Below, piece by piece: positions 1 through 7,123 of a stretch of DNA of 10,422 bases. Where the stretch lies: contig CAJQQW010000458.1 in NCBI GenBank assembly GCA_905480565.1, positions 1 through 10,422 of the forward strand. Direction: 5' to 3'. The position numbers were made by a program, and so were the translations under genes. Source of the stretch: an uncultured Halioglobus sp. GTDB lineage: Bacteria; Pseudomonadota; Gammaproteobacteria; Pseudomonadales; Halieaceae. The notes beneath the pieces were generated by a model that ran no database searches, was not told the DNA's origin, and saw only the letters and a program-made list of their open reading frames with translations. Position 1 is the first letter of the stretch. Each line of letters begins with the position of its first letter.

Positions 1-119
1 GCCCTGGATATTATGTGTGCTTCACCCCTTATCGACAGCAGTATCACGCTATCGACACGTGATGAAAGTATGCCCCAGATGAGCCGTCAGCACCACCGCT
101 CCAGTGGGTCAAATTTGCC

Positions 120-1124
120 TTAGCCCGGTTCCGATTCGGCGCCTGCCTCGACGCGCAGCAGGCTGCGGAAGGCGCGACTGGCGCTGGACTCGCCTGACAG
201 TACGCGGTAAACGTCCTCTACCATGGGCATTTCTACCTTGTATTGCGCGGCGAGGGCTAATACCGCCGGGGCACTTTTTACACCCTCGGCGACCATGAAC
301 ATTTCACGGGTTATGTCCTGCATATTGCGGCCTTTGCCGAGTTCGATTCCCACGTGGTGGTTGCGGCTTTGAGGGCTGGTGCATGTGGCGATCATATCGC
401 CCATGCCGGCTAGTCCGGCGAATGTCTCGGGCTGGCCGCCCATGGCGACGCCTAACCGGGTGATTTCGGCCAGCCCGCGGGTGATCAGGCCGGCGCGAGT
501 ATTGTCACCTGCCCCGAGGCCGTCACCTATACCTACTGCGATAGCAACGATATTCTTCAGCACGCCCCCCAGCTCGCAACCAATTACGTCGGTATTGGTA
601 TAGGTGCGAAACAGGCCAGAATTAAAAACGGGCTGCAGTTGCTGCACAATGATACTGTCCTCCATGGCGAGCACGCTTGCGGCTGCTTTTCCCTCCATGA
701 TCTCCCGAGCAAGATTGGGCCCTGTCAGCACGCCCGCCGGGTGGCCCGGCATTACCTCTTTGATGATCTCGCTCATGCGCAGATGGGTGCCCAGCTCGAG
801 GCCTTTGCTCAGGCTGATCACCGGGACCCCTTGGCGCACGTGTGCCTTCACGTCATTCAGGACCTCGCGGAAATACTGTGAAGGGATACCCATCACGACA
901 ACATCAGCGAGGCTGACCGCATCTTCTATGCGGTGTGTCGCGACCAGCTTCTCTGGGAGCATTATCCCCGGCAGATAGGTGTTATTGGTGTGCTCCGCGT
1001 TAATCTCCTCGACAGTGTCGGGATTTCGCGCCCATAAACTGACCGCGCTGTTGCGGGTCGCCAGTGATGCCACCGCTGTTCCCCAGGACCCTCCCCCCAG
1101 AACGGTGACTTTCGAATCAGACAT
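120..1124 (-). CDS. gpsA: Glycerol-3-phosphate dehydrogenase [NAD(P)+]
   Basis: Cytosolic enzyme that reduces dihydroxyacetone phosphate to sn-glycerol-3-phosphate, the backbone for phospholipid synthesis. The 334-residue product has the family's usual length. Visible motifs are the N-terminal Rossmann loop GGGSWGTA (about residues 10-17), SLSKGLE around K107, LTGPNLAREI (133-142), the catalytic lysine K190 in ELGGVLKNIVAIAVG, and GDNTRAGLITRG (207-217), which contacts substrate and cofactor. I chose the ATG at 1124 because AAGGAGA lies 6 bases upstream and the Rossmann strand starts five residues in. The in-frame ATG at 1178 has no ribosome binding site and would add 18 uncharacteristic residues. 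A strong terminator at 1193-1227 isolates the gene from upstream transcription, so it probably has its own promoter in the short gap, although I could not recognise one. Identification is firm. Confidence 0.97.
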   Translation of the reverse strand: MSDSKVTVLGGGSWGTAVASLATRNSAVSLWARNPDTVEEINAEHTNNTYLPGIMLPEKLVATHRIEDAVSLADVVVMGIPSQYFREVLNDVKAHVRQGVPVISLSKGLELGTHLRMSEIIKEVMPGHPAGVLTGPNLAREIMEGKAAASVLAMEDSIIVQQLQPVFNSGLFRTYTNTDVIGCELGGVLKNIVAIAVGIGDGLGAGDNTRAGLITRGLAEITRLGVAMGGQPETFAGLAGMGDMIATCTSPQSRNHHVGIELGKGRNMQDITREMFMVAEGVKSAPAVLALAAQYKVEMPMVEDVYRVLSGESSASRAFRSLLRVEAGAESEPG

Positions 1125-1130
1125 GCTTTC

Positions 1131-1137
1131 TCTCCTT
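1131..1137 (-). promoter_or_regulatory. Ribosome binding site deciding the gpsA start
   Basis: The minus strand reads AAGGAGA 6 bases before the ATG at 1124. It is a near-perfect Shine-Dalgarno sequence. The alternative upstream ATG at 1178 has none, so this site fixes the start. Confidence 0.85.
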
Positions 1138-1192
1138 GAGACGGGCGTCGACATGATAAGGGGGAAACGGGCGAGCATCTATTTTCGCGTAT

Positions 1193-1227
1193 AAAAAAAC
1201 GCCATCGCAAGGCAGTGAGCGACGGCG
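1193..1227 (-). terminator. Intrinsic terminator upstream of gpsA
   Basis: On the minus strand, CGCCGTCGC and GCGATGGCG form a 9-bp stem (one G-U pair, extendable by one A-U) around a 10-base loop. Seven consecutive T follow immediately. This is a textbook Rho-independent terminator acting only leftward, because the plus strand has no T tract after the stem. It lies 68 bases before the gpsA start and some 250 bases after the methyltransferase-like gene stop. It ends that gene's transcript or an unrecognised short RNA between them. An attenuator controlling gpsA is a less likely reading. Confidence 0.88.
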
Positions 1228-1475
1228 TAAGGGTAAGGCTAACGTTTTTACGTGCCTGGACTTTTGCTATCCGACCCGCAATAACCGGATATCGTTCCCG
1301 GGCGGCAAACATCTCTGACAAATGCTTGCGAGCGTCTCCCGAAAGCTGCGGCGACTGCCCTTAACCGATAGTGAGCCAGTTAACCGCGGCACTTCGAGTA
1401 TTGATGATCGGTGGTGGAAAAACAAGAAATAACCATATGACATGTTATTATATTATAATATACATAAAAAGAATA
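1228..1475. other. Non-coding gap with AT-rich tract
   Basis: These roughly 250 bases lie between the methyltransferase-like gene and the terminator. The part nearest the gene (about 1420-1475) is strikingly AT-rich. It holds overlapping TATAAT-like hexamers on the minus strand, but no acceptable -35 element at 16-18 bases from either. The rest (1228-1420) has ordinary composition. Short open frames cross it on both strands, but none has a ribosome binding site or recognisable protein sequence. It may be a 3' untranslated region or encode a small RNA ending at the terminator; I cannot tell which. Confidence 0.5.
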
Positions 1476-2336
1476 TTACTCTGCTTTCCTGAACAAAAGT
1501 GTCATACGATCCGATTCCCCGATAGCCAGATTTGCGGCGCGTTTGTCGGGGTCGCTGTCATTACCTCTTAGTGACGGAGGTAAGCGCCAGACTACGTCCT
1601 CTGTAGAGGGGTTATCCAGGTCATTAGCGTTAATCTCACTAGCAGCCACCAGTTCGAAACCCGCTTTTTCAAACATGGCGATAACGTGGGACTGCTTCAG
1701 GTAGCCCGCGTTGCCCAGCGCCCACTGATTGTCGGCCGTTTCCTGTGCCCGGTGTTGTACAACACCCACCAGCCCGTCGCCCTTCAGCATGCTATACACC
1801 GAGGCCAGAGCCTCGGTGCGCGTTTCGGCACTGTGCTCAAAGCGGTTGAGGTTGTGCAGTGCCCGTATCAGCAATACGCGGTCTACCGTGCCCTTGATAT
1901 TCTCGGGTACCTGCTCAAAGGTGAAGCCGCGGGCGGTTATGCCATTGTCGGTATATGACGCAACCTGCTCAGGAAACTGGCTGGTCGCCTCGACCCGTTT
2001 ATCTATCCAATCTGGTGTGGCGAAATCGAACATGCGCCACATGCGGCTGGCATAAGTCACCCCGTAGAGCGTGCCCTTTGCACCGAGATAATTGGCCAGT
2101 ATCTGCGTGTACCAGCCGCCTCCGGGGAGACCTTCGGCCACTGTCATGCCCGGTTTGATTCGAAAGAAAGTGAGTGTTTCAGCGGGATGGCGGTAGGCGT
2201 CCCGGCGCTTGTCCTCCGCACTGCGAACCGCCAGGGCAGTACTCAGCGCCGGGTCGATGGGCGGATTGTCCGCCGCCACGCTGTGGGTGGTCAAGAGTAG
2301 TCCCAGGGTGAGGATGTAAGCGATGGCTAGTGGCAT
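1476..2336 (-). CDS. Exported class I methyltransferase-like protein (COG4798-type)
   Basis: The 286-residue product resembles the 'predicted methyltransferase' family, often found as exported proteins of unknown substrate. The glycine-rich motif I region reads VAEGLPGGGWYTQIL (about residues 66-80), with E68 at the acidic position and the family's GGGWYT signature. VDRVLLIRALHNL (151-163) matches the motif II/post-II strand, and GLVGVVQHRA follows. The first 22 residues look like a Sec signal peptide: a hydrophobic run LAIAYILTLGLLL, then HSVAA before DNPP, with cleavage likely after A22. The n-region lacks Lys or Arg, which is atypical. I chose the ATG at 2336 because CGGAG lies 9 bases upstream and the signal peptide starts there. 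An upstream in-frame ATG at 2453 would bury that peptide. The gene is divergent from the SDR gene. The fold assignment is good; whether it methylates anything is unknown. Confidence 0.82.
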   Translation of the reverse strand: MPLAIAYILTLGLLLTTHSVAADNPPIDPALSTALAVRSAEDKRRDAYRHPAETLTFFRIKPGMTVAEGLPGGGWYTQILANYLGAKGTLYGVTYASRMWRMFDFATPDWIDKRVEATSQFPEQVASYTDNGITARGFTFEQVPENIKGTVDRVLLIRALHNLNRFEHSAETRTEALASVYSMLKGDGLVGVVQHRAQETADNQWALGNAGYLKQSHVIAMFEKAGFELVAASEINANDLDNPSTEDVVWRLPPSLRGNDSDPDKRAANLAIGESDRMTLLFRKAE

Positions 2337-2345
2337 AGTGTCTGT

Positions 2346-2350
2346 CTCCG
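2346..2350 (-). promoter_or_regulatory. Ribosome binding site deciding the methyltransferase-like start
   Basis: The minus strand reads CGGAG 9 bases before the ATG at 2336. This supports the start that leaves the hydrophobic signal peptide at the N-terminus, rather than the longer frame from 2453. Confidence 0.65.
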
Positions 2351-2473
2351 AGAATATGCCTAATCCTGAGGGCTTACCTTCGCTTTGGCAAGCGCCCTGG
2401 TGAAGTTTTGGGCAAGCGCTGGCGGTCGCAATCGAGTAACCTGTAATGGCCATCTCGCGTCAGTAGAATGGCC

Positions 2474-2486
2474 GCATGCGACATGC
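2474..2486. repeat. Short hyphenated dyad in divergent intergenic region
   Basis: GCATG and CATGC are separated by CGA, giving a 5-bp perfect inverted repeat centred in the 215-base gap between the divergent methyltransferase-like and SDR genes. The position would suit an operator for either gene. The arms are short enough to be chance, and no regulator gene lies in the window. I found no convincing -35/-10 pair for either gene here. Confidence 0.2.
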
Positions 2487-2551
2487 CGTGTGCCCCTCGG
2501 CCTCGTTACTATGCGGCGCACTGACAACATAATTCGACAGGAGAGACTGCT

Positions 2552-3547
2552 ATGGCCAAGGTGCTTATCACGGGAGCTACGGGCTTTATTGGAAACCATG
2601 TCACCCGACTGTGCCTCGAAAAGGGCGATGACGTGCGTGTGATGGTCATGCCGGGCGAGGATCGTTCTCCGCTGAACGGTATGGAAGTGGAATTCGTGGA
2701 AGGGAACCTGATGGATCATCCGTCTCTGTCCAAGGCTGTCGAGGGCTGTGAGCAGCTCTACCATCTGGCGGCCCTGTTTAAAATATGGACCAAGGATCCG
2801 AACCTGCACTACAAGATTAACGTCGATGGCGCCCGCGCAATGTTGACCGCAGCCAAAGACGCCGATGTGCAGAAAATCGTTTTCACCAGCAGCGTAGCTG
2901 CGATTGGTGTCGCCAGCGATGGCAGTTGGGCCAACGAGGAAACACCATTTAACGGTTGGGACTGGGGTAGTGAATACATCCTATCAAAGTTTATCAGTCA
3001 CCAGATGGTGAAGGGTATGGTAAGCGATGGCCTGCCTGCGGTCATGGTTATGCCTGGCCTCCCCTTCGGTCCGGGAGATCGCGCACCCACACCAACGGGC
3101 ACCATGATTCTGCGCACGCTGGAAGGAAAAATGAAAAATTATTGGGATGCCGGCGTATGCGCCGTCGATGTGCGCGACGTGGCCAAAGGGCACGTGCTGG
3201 CGATGGAAAAGGGGCGTATCGGCCAGTCCTATGCTCTGACCAACCGGGATGGCAACATGACGAGTAAGGAAATGATCGAGTTAATTGCCCGGGTTGCGGA
3301 TGTTTCCGGTGCGGCCAAGACCGAGGTGTCGCCTAGGGTTATGCTGACGGTGGCAAAGGTCGTTGAAGGCATTTCCAAACTTACAGGTCGTGAGCCGATG
3401 ACCACCTATAAAAACACCGTCTATGCACTGCAGCATGGGTACGTGGATTCATCAAAGGCCATTGAAGAATTGGGCCTGCCGCAAACACCTATCGAAACGG
3501 CGGTTGCGGATTCTGTGAAGTGGTTCCGTGAGAACGGCTATGCCTGA
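2552..3547 (+). CDS. Extended SDR, NAD-dependent epimerase/dehydratase (dihydroflavonol-reductase-like)
   Basis: A 331-residue cytosolic NAD(P)-dependent oxidoreductase of the extended short-chain dehydrogenase family. Visible motifs are the Rossmann fingerprint GATGFIG (8-14), the strand motif YHLAA (70-74), the catalytic serine region FTSSVAAIG (111-119), and the active-site YxxxK as Y142-ILS-K146. MPGLPFGPGD (167-176) then matches the post-catalytic loop. The overall pattern resembles dihydroflavonol-4-reductase-like, HpnA-like and 3-beta-hydroxysteroid-dehydrogenase-like proteins. Substrate is not predictable from these motifs. AGGAG lies 8 bases before the ATG. The gene stands alone on the plus strand, converging on the acyl-CoA dehydrogenase cluster. 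It could oxidise or reduce an alcohol/ketone on the same substrate, but the convergent orientation means it is not in that operon. Confidence 0.9.
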   Translation: MAKVLITGATGFIGNHVTRLCLEKGDDVRVMVMPGEDRSPLNGMEVEFVEGNLMDHPSLSKAVEGCEQLYHLAALFKIWTKDPNLHYKINVDGARAMLTAAKDADVQKIVFTSSVAAIGVASDGSWANEETPFNGWDWGSEYILSKFISHQMVKGMVSDGLPAVMVMPGLPFGPGDRAPTPTGTMILRTLEGKMKNYWDAGVCAVDVRDVAKGHVLAMEKGRIGQSYALTNRDGNMTSKEMIELIARVADVSGAAKTEVSPRVMLTVAKVVEGISKLTGREPMTTYKNTVYALQHGYVDSSKAIEELGLPQTPIETAVADSVKWFRENGYA

Positions 3548-3587
3548 TGGGCGGGCCAATCCTATCAAGATGACGGCTTGGCCGGTG

Positions 3588-3610
3588 GGCGCATCAATCG
3601 ATGCGCCTTT
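3588..3610 (+). terminator. Hairpin after the SDR gene, probable terminator
   Basis: GGCGCATC and GATGCGCC form a perfect 8-bp stem with a 4-base loop, 40 bases after the SDR stop. They are followed by TTTACGTT on the plus strand, a short and interrupted T tract. In the minus direction the stem is followed by C/G-rich sequence, so it should work mainly for the SDR transcript. A second, looser GGCCAA/TTGGCC pairing sits just before it. The gap is convergent, where a terminator is expected. Confidence 0.5.
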
Positions 3611-3634
3611 ACGTTAAGGTCAGTGCTAGAACAC

Positions 3635-4767
3635 TCACCCGGTGGCGCCCATATACTGCTCGCAAATGCTTTCACCCAGCTCCCCGGTCAAACGCGCGCT
3701 GCTGCCTGTCGTGAGCTCGATCTGTCGCGCCCACTGGCAATAGCGGTACAGAGGGTAATCCTTATCGACTCCTGTGCCCCCATGGCAATGCTGTGACGCC
3801 TGACTGACGCGGTGAGTGACATCACCGCACCAGATTTTCGCCATGAGTACGGCATCTGCGGCGGGGCGCCCCTGGTCGATCAGGGAGGCGGCTTGCTGAG
3901 TGACGAGCCGCAAGCATTCCACATCGATATAGCAATCGGCAACACGGTGGCTGACAGCCTGAAATGTGGCGACCGCGCGACCGAATTGTTCTCGCTCCGA
4001 GGTGTATTGACCAGTGATGCGCATCATTTTGTCGCATACGCCGAGGGCCATGGCCGCAAGCGCGACCCGCGTGGCTTGCAGCGCCCATTCATAGCAACCC
4101 GCGCGTCGCCGCCGGTGGCCACGATATCCTCAGCAGGAACCTGCGCCTTGTTCATCACCAGTTCGTGGCGGGTATCTCCCGCGGTGACCTCCTGACGGTT
4201 GAGTGTTACGACGGCAGCTTTGGGATCCACGAGTGCGACAATGAGCTCCTCGCCGTTGTGTGCGGACACCAGAATGCGCGCAGCGGTTTGTGCCTGGTTG
4301 ACGCAGATTTTGGTGCCGCTCAGGGCGTAACCCCCTTCAACCGGCTGCGCGGTGCAGCCGGGTTTTGCCGGGTCGTCATTGTTGTATTCCTCAAGTGCCG
4401 AAGTGACGATAGTGCTGCCGCTGGCAATGCCCGGCAGCCATTGGTCTTTCTGGCTATCGCTTCCATAGCGCCGCAGTGTTGCAGCGGCGCCCACTAATAC
4501 TGGGATTACGGGGACCTGAGCGACGGTGCGGCCAACTTCCTCACAGAGAACGGTGAGCGCGAAAAAGCCCAGGTTCATGCCGCCCTGATTCTCTGCAATA
4601 TCCAGCCCGAGCAGGCCGGCCTCGGCCAGAGCGGCCCAAAGCTTCTCATCGAAGACGTCATCCTGCTGTTCAATCGCTTTCAATTTGTCGACCTCGGTGA
4701 AGTCGCCCATAATTTGTGCCGCCAGTTGCTGCACACTTTTTACTTCGTCTGAAATAGTGAAATCCAT
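3635..4767 (-). pseudogene. Acyl-CoA dehydrogenase, non-catalytic-type subunit, frameshifted
   Basis: Two frames together encode one acyl-CoA dehydrogenase of about 377 residues, a normal length. The N-terminal part (4767 to about 4096, 224 residues) carries the helical domain (DEKLWAALAEAGLLGLDIAE) and middle beta domain (GGYALSGTKICVNQAQTA). The C-terminal part (4093 to 3635) starts YEWALQATRVALAAMALG and continues through SEREQFGRAVATFQAVSHRVAD and HCHGGTGVDKDYPLYRY. Joining them needs one base added near 4094-4110 (or two removed). As read, translation runs off-frame to a stop at 4024, giving 247 residues without the FAD-binding C-terminal helices. Thr replaces Glu at the isovaleryl-CoA-dehydrogenase-type catalytic site, and Leu lies at the MCAD-type site. 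The start has no clear ribosome binding site. A sequencing error cannot be excluded. The gene lies 64 bases after the catalytic partner. Confidence 0.85.
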
Positions 4768-4831
4768 GTTCTGTACTCTGATTCTGTTTATTTAAGTTAC
4801 TGGAATATCGTTTAAATCGTCGTTTTAGTCT

Positions 4832-6013
4832 TCATCGGGTGCGCGGCATCCACAGTCCGGCCATCGAGATAATGTCTCTTTGGATCTCGTTCGTGCCGCC
4901 TCCAAACGTGAGGATAGAACCGACCCGCCAGCGGAATTCGATTTTGCCCTTGAGCACGGCGCCCGGTGAGTGAGTCGCGATGGTGCCCGCCTGCCCCATC
5001 ACCTCAAGCAATAGACGGTACAACTGTACGAAAAATTCGCTGCTGTAGACTTTGGCAGTTGACGCATCTGCCATATCCAGTGGTCCCTGATCCATCGCCC
5101 ACGCCTGCTTCCAGCAAATGAGCTTTACTACTTCCAGTCCGCTTTTTACTTTAGCGAGATTGTGCTGCACCCACGGTTGTTCAATGATTTTTCCGCCCCC
5201 CGGTGCGGCTGTCTCCGCAGCCCATTCGCAGACGCCCTGATAGAGGGAATCGACCTGGCCATGAGTAAACAAGGACAACCGTTCAATATTGAGCTGGCCG
5301 GTAACAAGTTTCCAGCCAGCATTCACCTCTCCTACCCGATATTTATCCGGCAGGCGAACGTCGTTGTAGTAGGTGGCGTTGGTTCTTACGCCCAGCGTAT
5401 GCACCGGTGTGACGGAGAAGCCCTCGGAGCTTGTAGGCACCAGGAACATGGTTAGCCCTTTATGTTTTTTGCTTTCATCTGGATCGGTGCGCGCAGCCAG
5501 CCACACGTAGTCGGCAAAGTTGGCCAGGCTGGTCCACATTTTTTGACCGTTGATGATCCAGTCGTCCCCATCCTTCACCGCCCGTGTTTTCAAACTGGCA
5601 AGATCGGTACCGGCGGAGGGCTCGGAGTAACCAATAGCAATGACTACCTTGCCATTGCGAACGCCGCCGACCACCTCTTCCTTGACGGCCTCGCTGGCGT
5701 TCGCAGCGACCACCGGTGTTGTCGATTCGGTGGTAAGGAAAGGGTAGGGGAAGCCTGAACGTACCACTTCATCGGTAAAGATATATTGTTCGATATGAGA
5801 CATCTCTTTGCCACCCAATTCCTTGGACCAGCTCAATCCTATCCACCCGTCTTCCCCCATGCGTGCGTACTGTTTACGAAACTCGGGGCCACCCCCCTCC
5901 TTGTACTCGGCGATTTTCATTTCCTCCGCCAACTCTGGCGTCATAATAGTAGTCATGTAATCGCGGACTTTCTGTTGCAGGGTTTTCTGCTCGGATGTTA
6001 ATTCGATATTCAT
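4832..6013 (-). CDS. Acyl-CoA dehydrogenase, catalytic-type subunit (FadE-like)
   Basis: A 393-residue flavoprotein that introduces a trans-2,3 double bond into an acyl-CoA, passing electrons to ETF. Domains in order are the N-terminal helical domain (1-120), the beta domain with the flavin signature IAIGYSEPSAGTDLASLKTRA (125-145) and INGQKMWTS (154-162), and the C-terminal helical domain ending FGGGTNEIQRDIIS (370-383). The candidate catalytic base is E244 in LNIERLSLF, aligning with the isovaleryl-CoA dehydrogenase position (GLDLERL). The MCAD-type position near the C-terminus is Gly. GAGGA lies 8 bases before the ATG. It follows the LLM gene by 75 bases and precedes the second, Glu-lacking dehydrogenase by 64, so the two probably form a heteromer like the actinobacterial steroid-degrading pairs. 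Family certain; substrate inferred only as a bulky or branched acyl-CoA. Confidence 0.95.
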   Translation of the reverse strand: MNIELTSEQKTLQQKVRDYMTTIMTPELAEEMKIAEYKEGGGPEFRKQYARMGEDGWIGLSWSKELGGKEMSHIEQYIFTDEVVRSGFPYPFLTTESTTPVVAANASEAVKEEVVGGVRNGKVVIAIGYSEPSAGTDLASLKTRAVKDGDDWIINGQKMWTSLANFADYVWLAARTDPDESKKHKGLTMFLVPTSSEGFSVTPVHTLGVRTNATYYNDVRLPDKYRVGEVNAGWKLVTGQLNIERLSLFTHGQVDSLYQGVCEWAAETAAPGGGKIIEQPWVQHNLAKVKSGLEVVKLICWKQAWAMDQGPLDMADASTAKVYSSEFFVQLYRLLLEVMGQAGTIATHSPGAVLKGKIEFRWRVGSILTFGGGTNEIQRDIISMAGLWMPRTR

Positions 6014-6088
6014 ACAGCTGTTCCTCGTTATGATGACTCGTCCATCGGGTGGAGGCGCGATCTGCTCTCGCCCGGACCTTTAACGTGT

Positions 6089-7099
6089 CTAATGATTTTG
6101 TATCGCTTTGATGAATTGTTTTTGTCGCTCTGGCTCGCCCGTATCTACGGTGCACATCCAGGTATCTGCCAGACCGCCAAAGCGCTGTTCCAGTAGCGCG
6201 GGGACCTCGTCAATATCTTCTGCTACCAGTGCGAAGGTATGGAGAATCTCGTCTGTGATAAGAGCACCCAGATCATCCCAGCGGTTCTCACGGGTTAACT
6301 CGTTGGCTTCGGTCTGCAAATCGCCCCAGCCGTGCAGCTCCAACACCGGCCGGTAGGCGGGTGTCGAGGCATAAAAACCGAGTTGTGCCCGTATTGCCCG
6401 CCGAGACTCTTCAAAGGCCTCTTCCGTCGCGCCAGCGACGACCATGGCTGGCAGGCTAATATCGAAATCAGTGCGGTTGCGCCCCGATTTCCTTAACCCT
6501 CGTTCGACGGCGGGAATGGTTACCTGCTGCAGATAATCTGCGGTGGTGAAGCCGTGCGAGATCACCCCATTGGCGACTTCTCCAGCAACTTCTGTCATTA
6601 GGGGGCCCACTGCGGCAAGGTTGATACCCGGCCCGCCGAAATCACTTTTTCGCGGCGTAAACATTGGCGTCATCAGGTCGTGCCGATAAAACTCGCCGTT
6701 GAAACCGAGCTTCGTCCCAGTCTCCCAGCAGTGCCAGATCGCCTGCATGGCGAGAATAAATTCGCGCATGCGCGCGGCCGGTTTTGACCAGGGCATTGAG
6801 AAGCGCCGGGTGATGTGAGGTTTGATCTGTGAACCCAGCCCGACCGTGAAGCGGCCGCGACAGTAGTGATTGAGATCCCAGCCCAGATTGGCCATGGTCA
6901 TCGGGTTGCGCGCGAAGGCAACACTGATGGAGGTGGTCAGCTTTATGCGGCTGCTGTGTTCTGCTGCGAGTACCAGTGGGAAGAACGGGTCGTTGTTGAT
7001 TTCCGCGGAGAAGGCAGCATCGTAGCCGCGCTCCTCCAACTCGGCAATCGCCATTGGCGCATTATCCAGGTCGGCACCCAGCATTCCGCTGACTTTCAC
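6089..7099 (-). CDS. LLM-class (luciferase-like) flavin/F420-type oxidoreductase
   Basis: A 336-residue TIM-barrel protein of the bacterial luciferase-like superfamily, closest in appearance to the 'MSMEG_2256-type' F420-dependent oxidoreductase group. Visible signatures are the N-terminal ERGYDAAFSAE (23-33), RIKLTTSISVAFARNPMTMA (51-70), the diagnostic GRFTVGLGSQIKPHITRRF (82-100), FNGEFYRHDLMTP (133-145) and GPGINLAAVGPLM (156-168). Such enzymes reduce or monooxygenate substrates using FMNH2 or F420H2. Proteobacteria usually lack F420, so FMN is the simpler guess. The start is GTG at 7099, with AGGAG 8 bases upstream; the next ATG, five codons in, has none. The gene follows the fructosamine-kinase-family gene by 24 bases and precedes the catalytic acyl-CoA dehydrogenase by 75, pointing to one transcript and a catabolic role. 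Exact reaction unknown. Confidence 0.92.
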   Translation of the reverse strand: MKVSGMLGADLDNAPMAIAELEERGYDAAFSAEINNDPFFPLVLAAEHSSRIKLTTSISVAFARNPMTMANLGWDLNHYCRGRFTVGLGSQIKPHITRRFSMPWSKPAARMREFILAMQAIWHCWETGTKLGFNGEFYRHDLMTPMFTPRKSDFGGPGINLAAVGPLMTEVAGEVANGVISHGFTTADYLQQVTIPAVERGLRKSGRNRTDFDISLPAMVVAGATEEAFEESRRAIRAQLGFYASTPAYRPVLELHGWGDLQTEANELTRENRWDDLGALITDEILHTFALVAEDIDEVPALLEQRFGGLADTWMCTVDTGEPERQKQFIKAIQNH

Positions 7100-7107
7100 C
7101 AGTTGTT

Positions 7108-7112
7108 CTCCT
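7108..7112 (-). promoter_or_regulatory. Ribosome binding site deciding a GTG start
   Basis: The minus strand reads AGGAG 8 bases before the GTG at 7099. It lies in the 24-base gap after the kinase stop codon and supports GTG over the ATG five codons downstream as the LLM gene's start. Confidence 0.75.
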
Positions 7113-7123
7113 AAAGAATCCCA

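Noticed and set aside
1..123. Open plus-strand frame from the window edge, ending in TAG at 121-123 and overlapping the gpsA stop, possibly the tail of a convergent gene
   Set aside because: It is only about 40 codons, a length often open by chance. No recognisable protein sequence or coding bias is visible, so it needs sequence to the left of the window.
120..1178. Longer gpsA start at 1178
   Set aside because: It has no ribosome binding site and adds 18 residues before the Rossmann strand. The ATG at 1124 has a strong Shine-Dalgarno sequence.
962..1321. Minus-strand open frame overlapping the 5' end of gpsA
   Set aside because: It runs through the intrinsic terminator and into gpsA in another frame. 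Its sequence is arginine- and proline-rich, as expected of a shadow frame.
2505..2533. Possible promoter for the SDR gene with CATAAT at 2528-2533
   Set aside because: No decent -35 lies at 16-18 bases, and the implied start would fall within the ribosome binding site.
3822..4088. Third minus-strand frame inside the broken acyl-CoA dehydrogenase
   Set aside because: Its composition (Arg, His, Cys-rich) is typical of an out-of-frame read. The dehydrogenase halves are in the other two frames.
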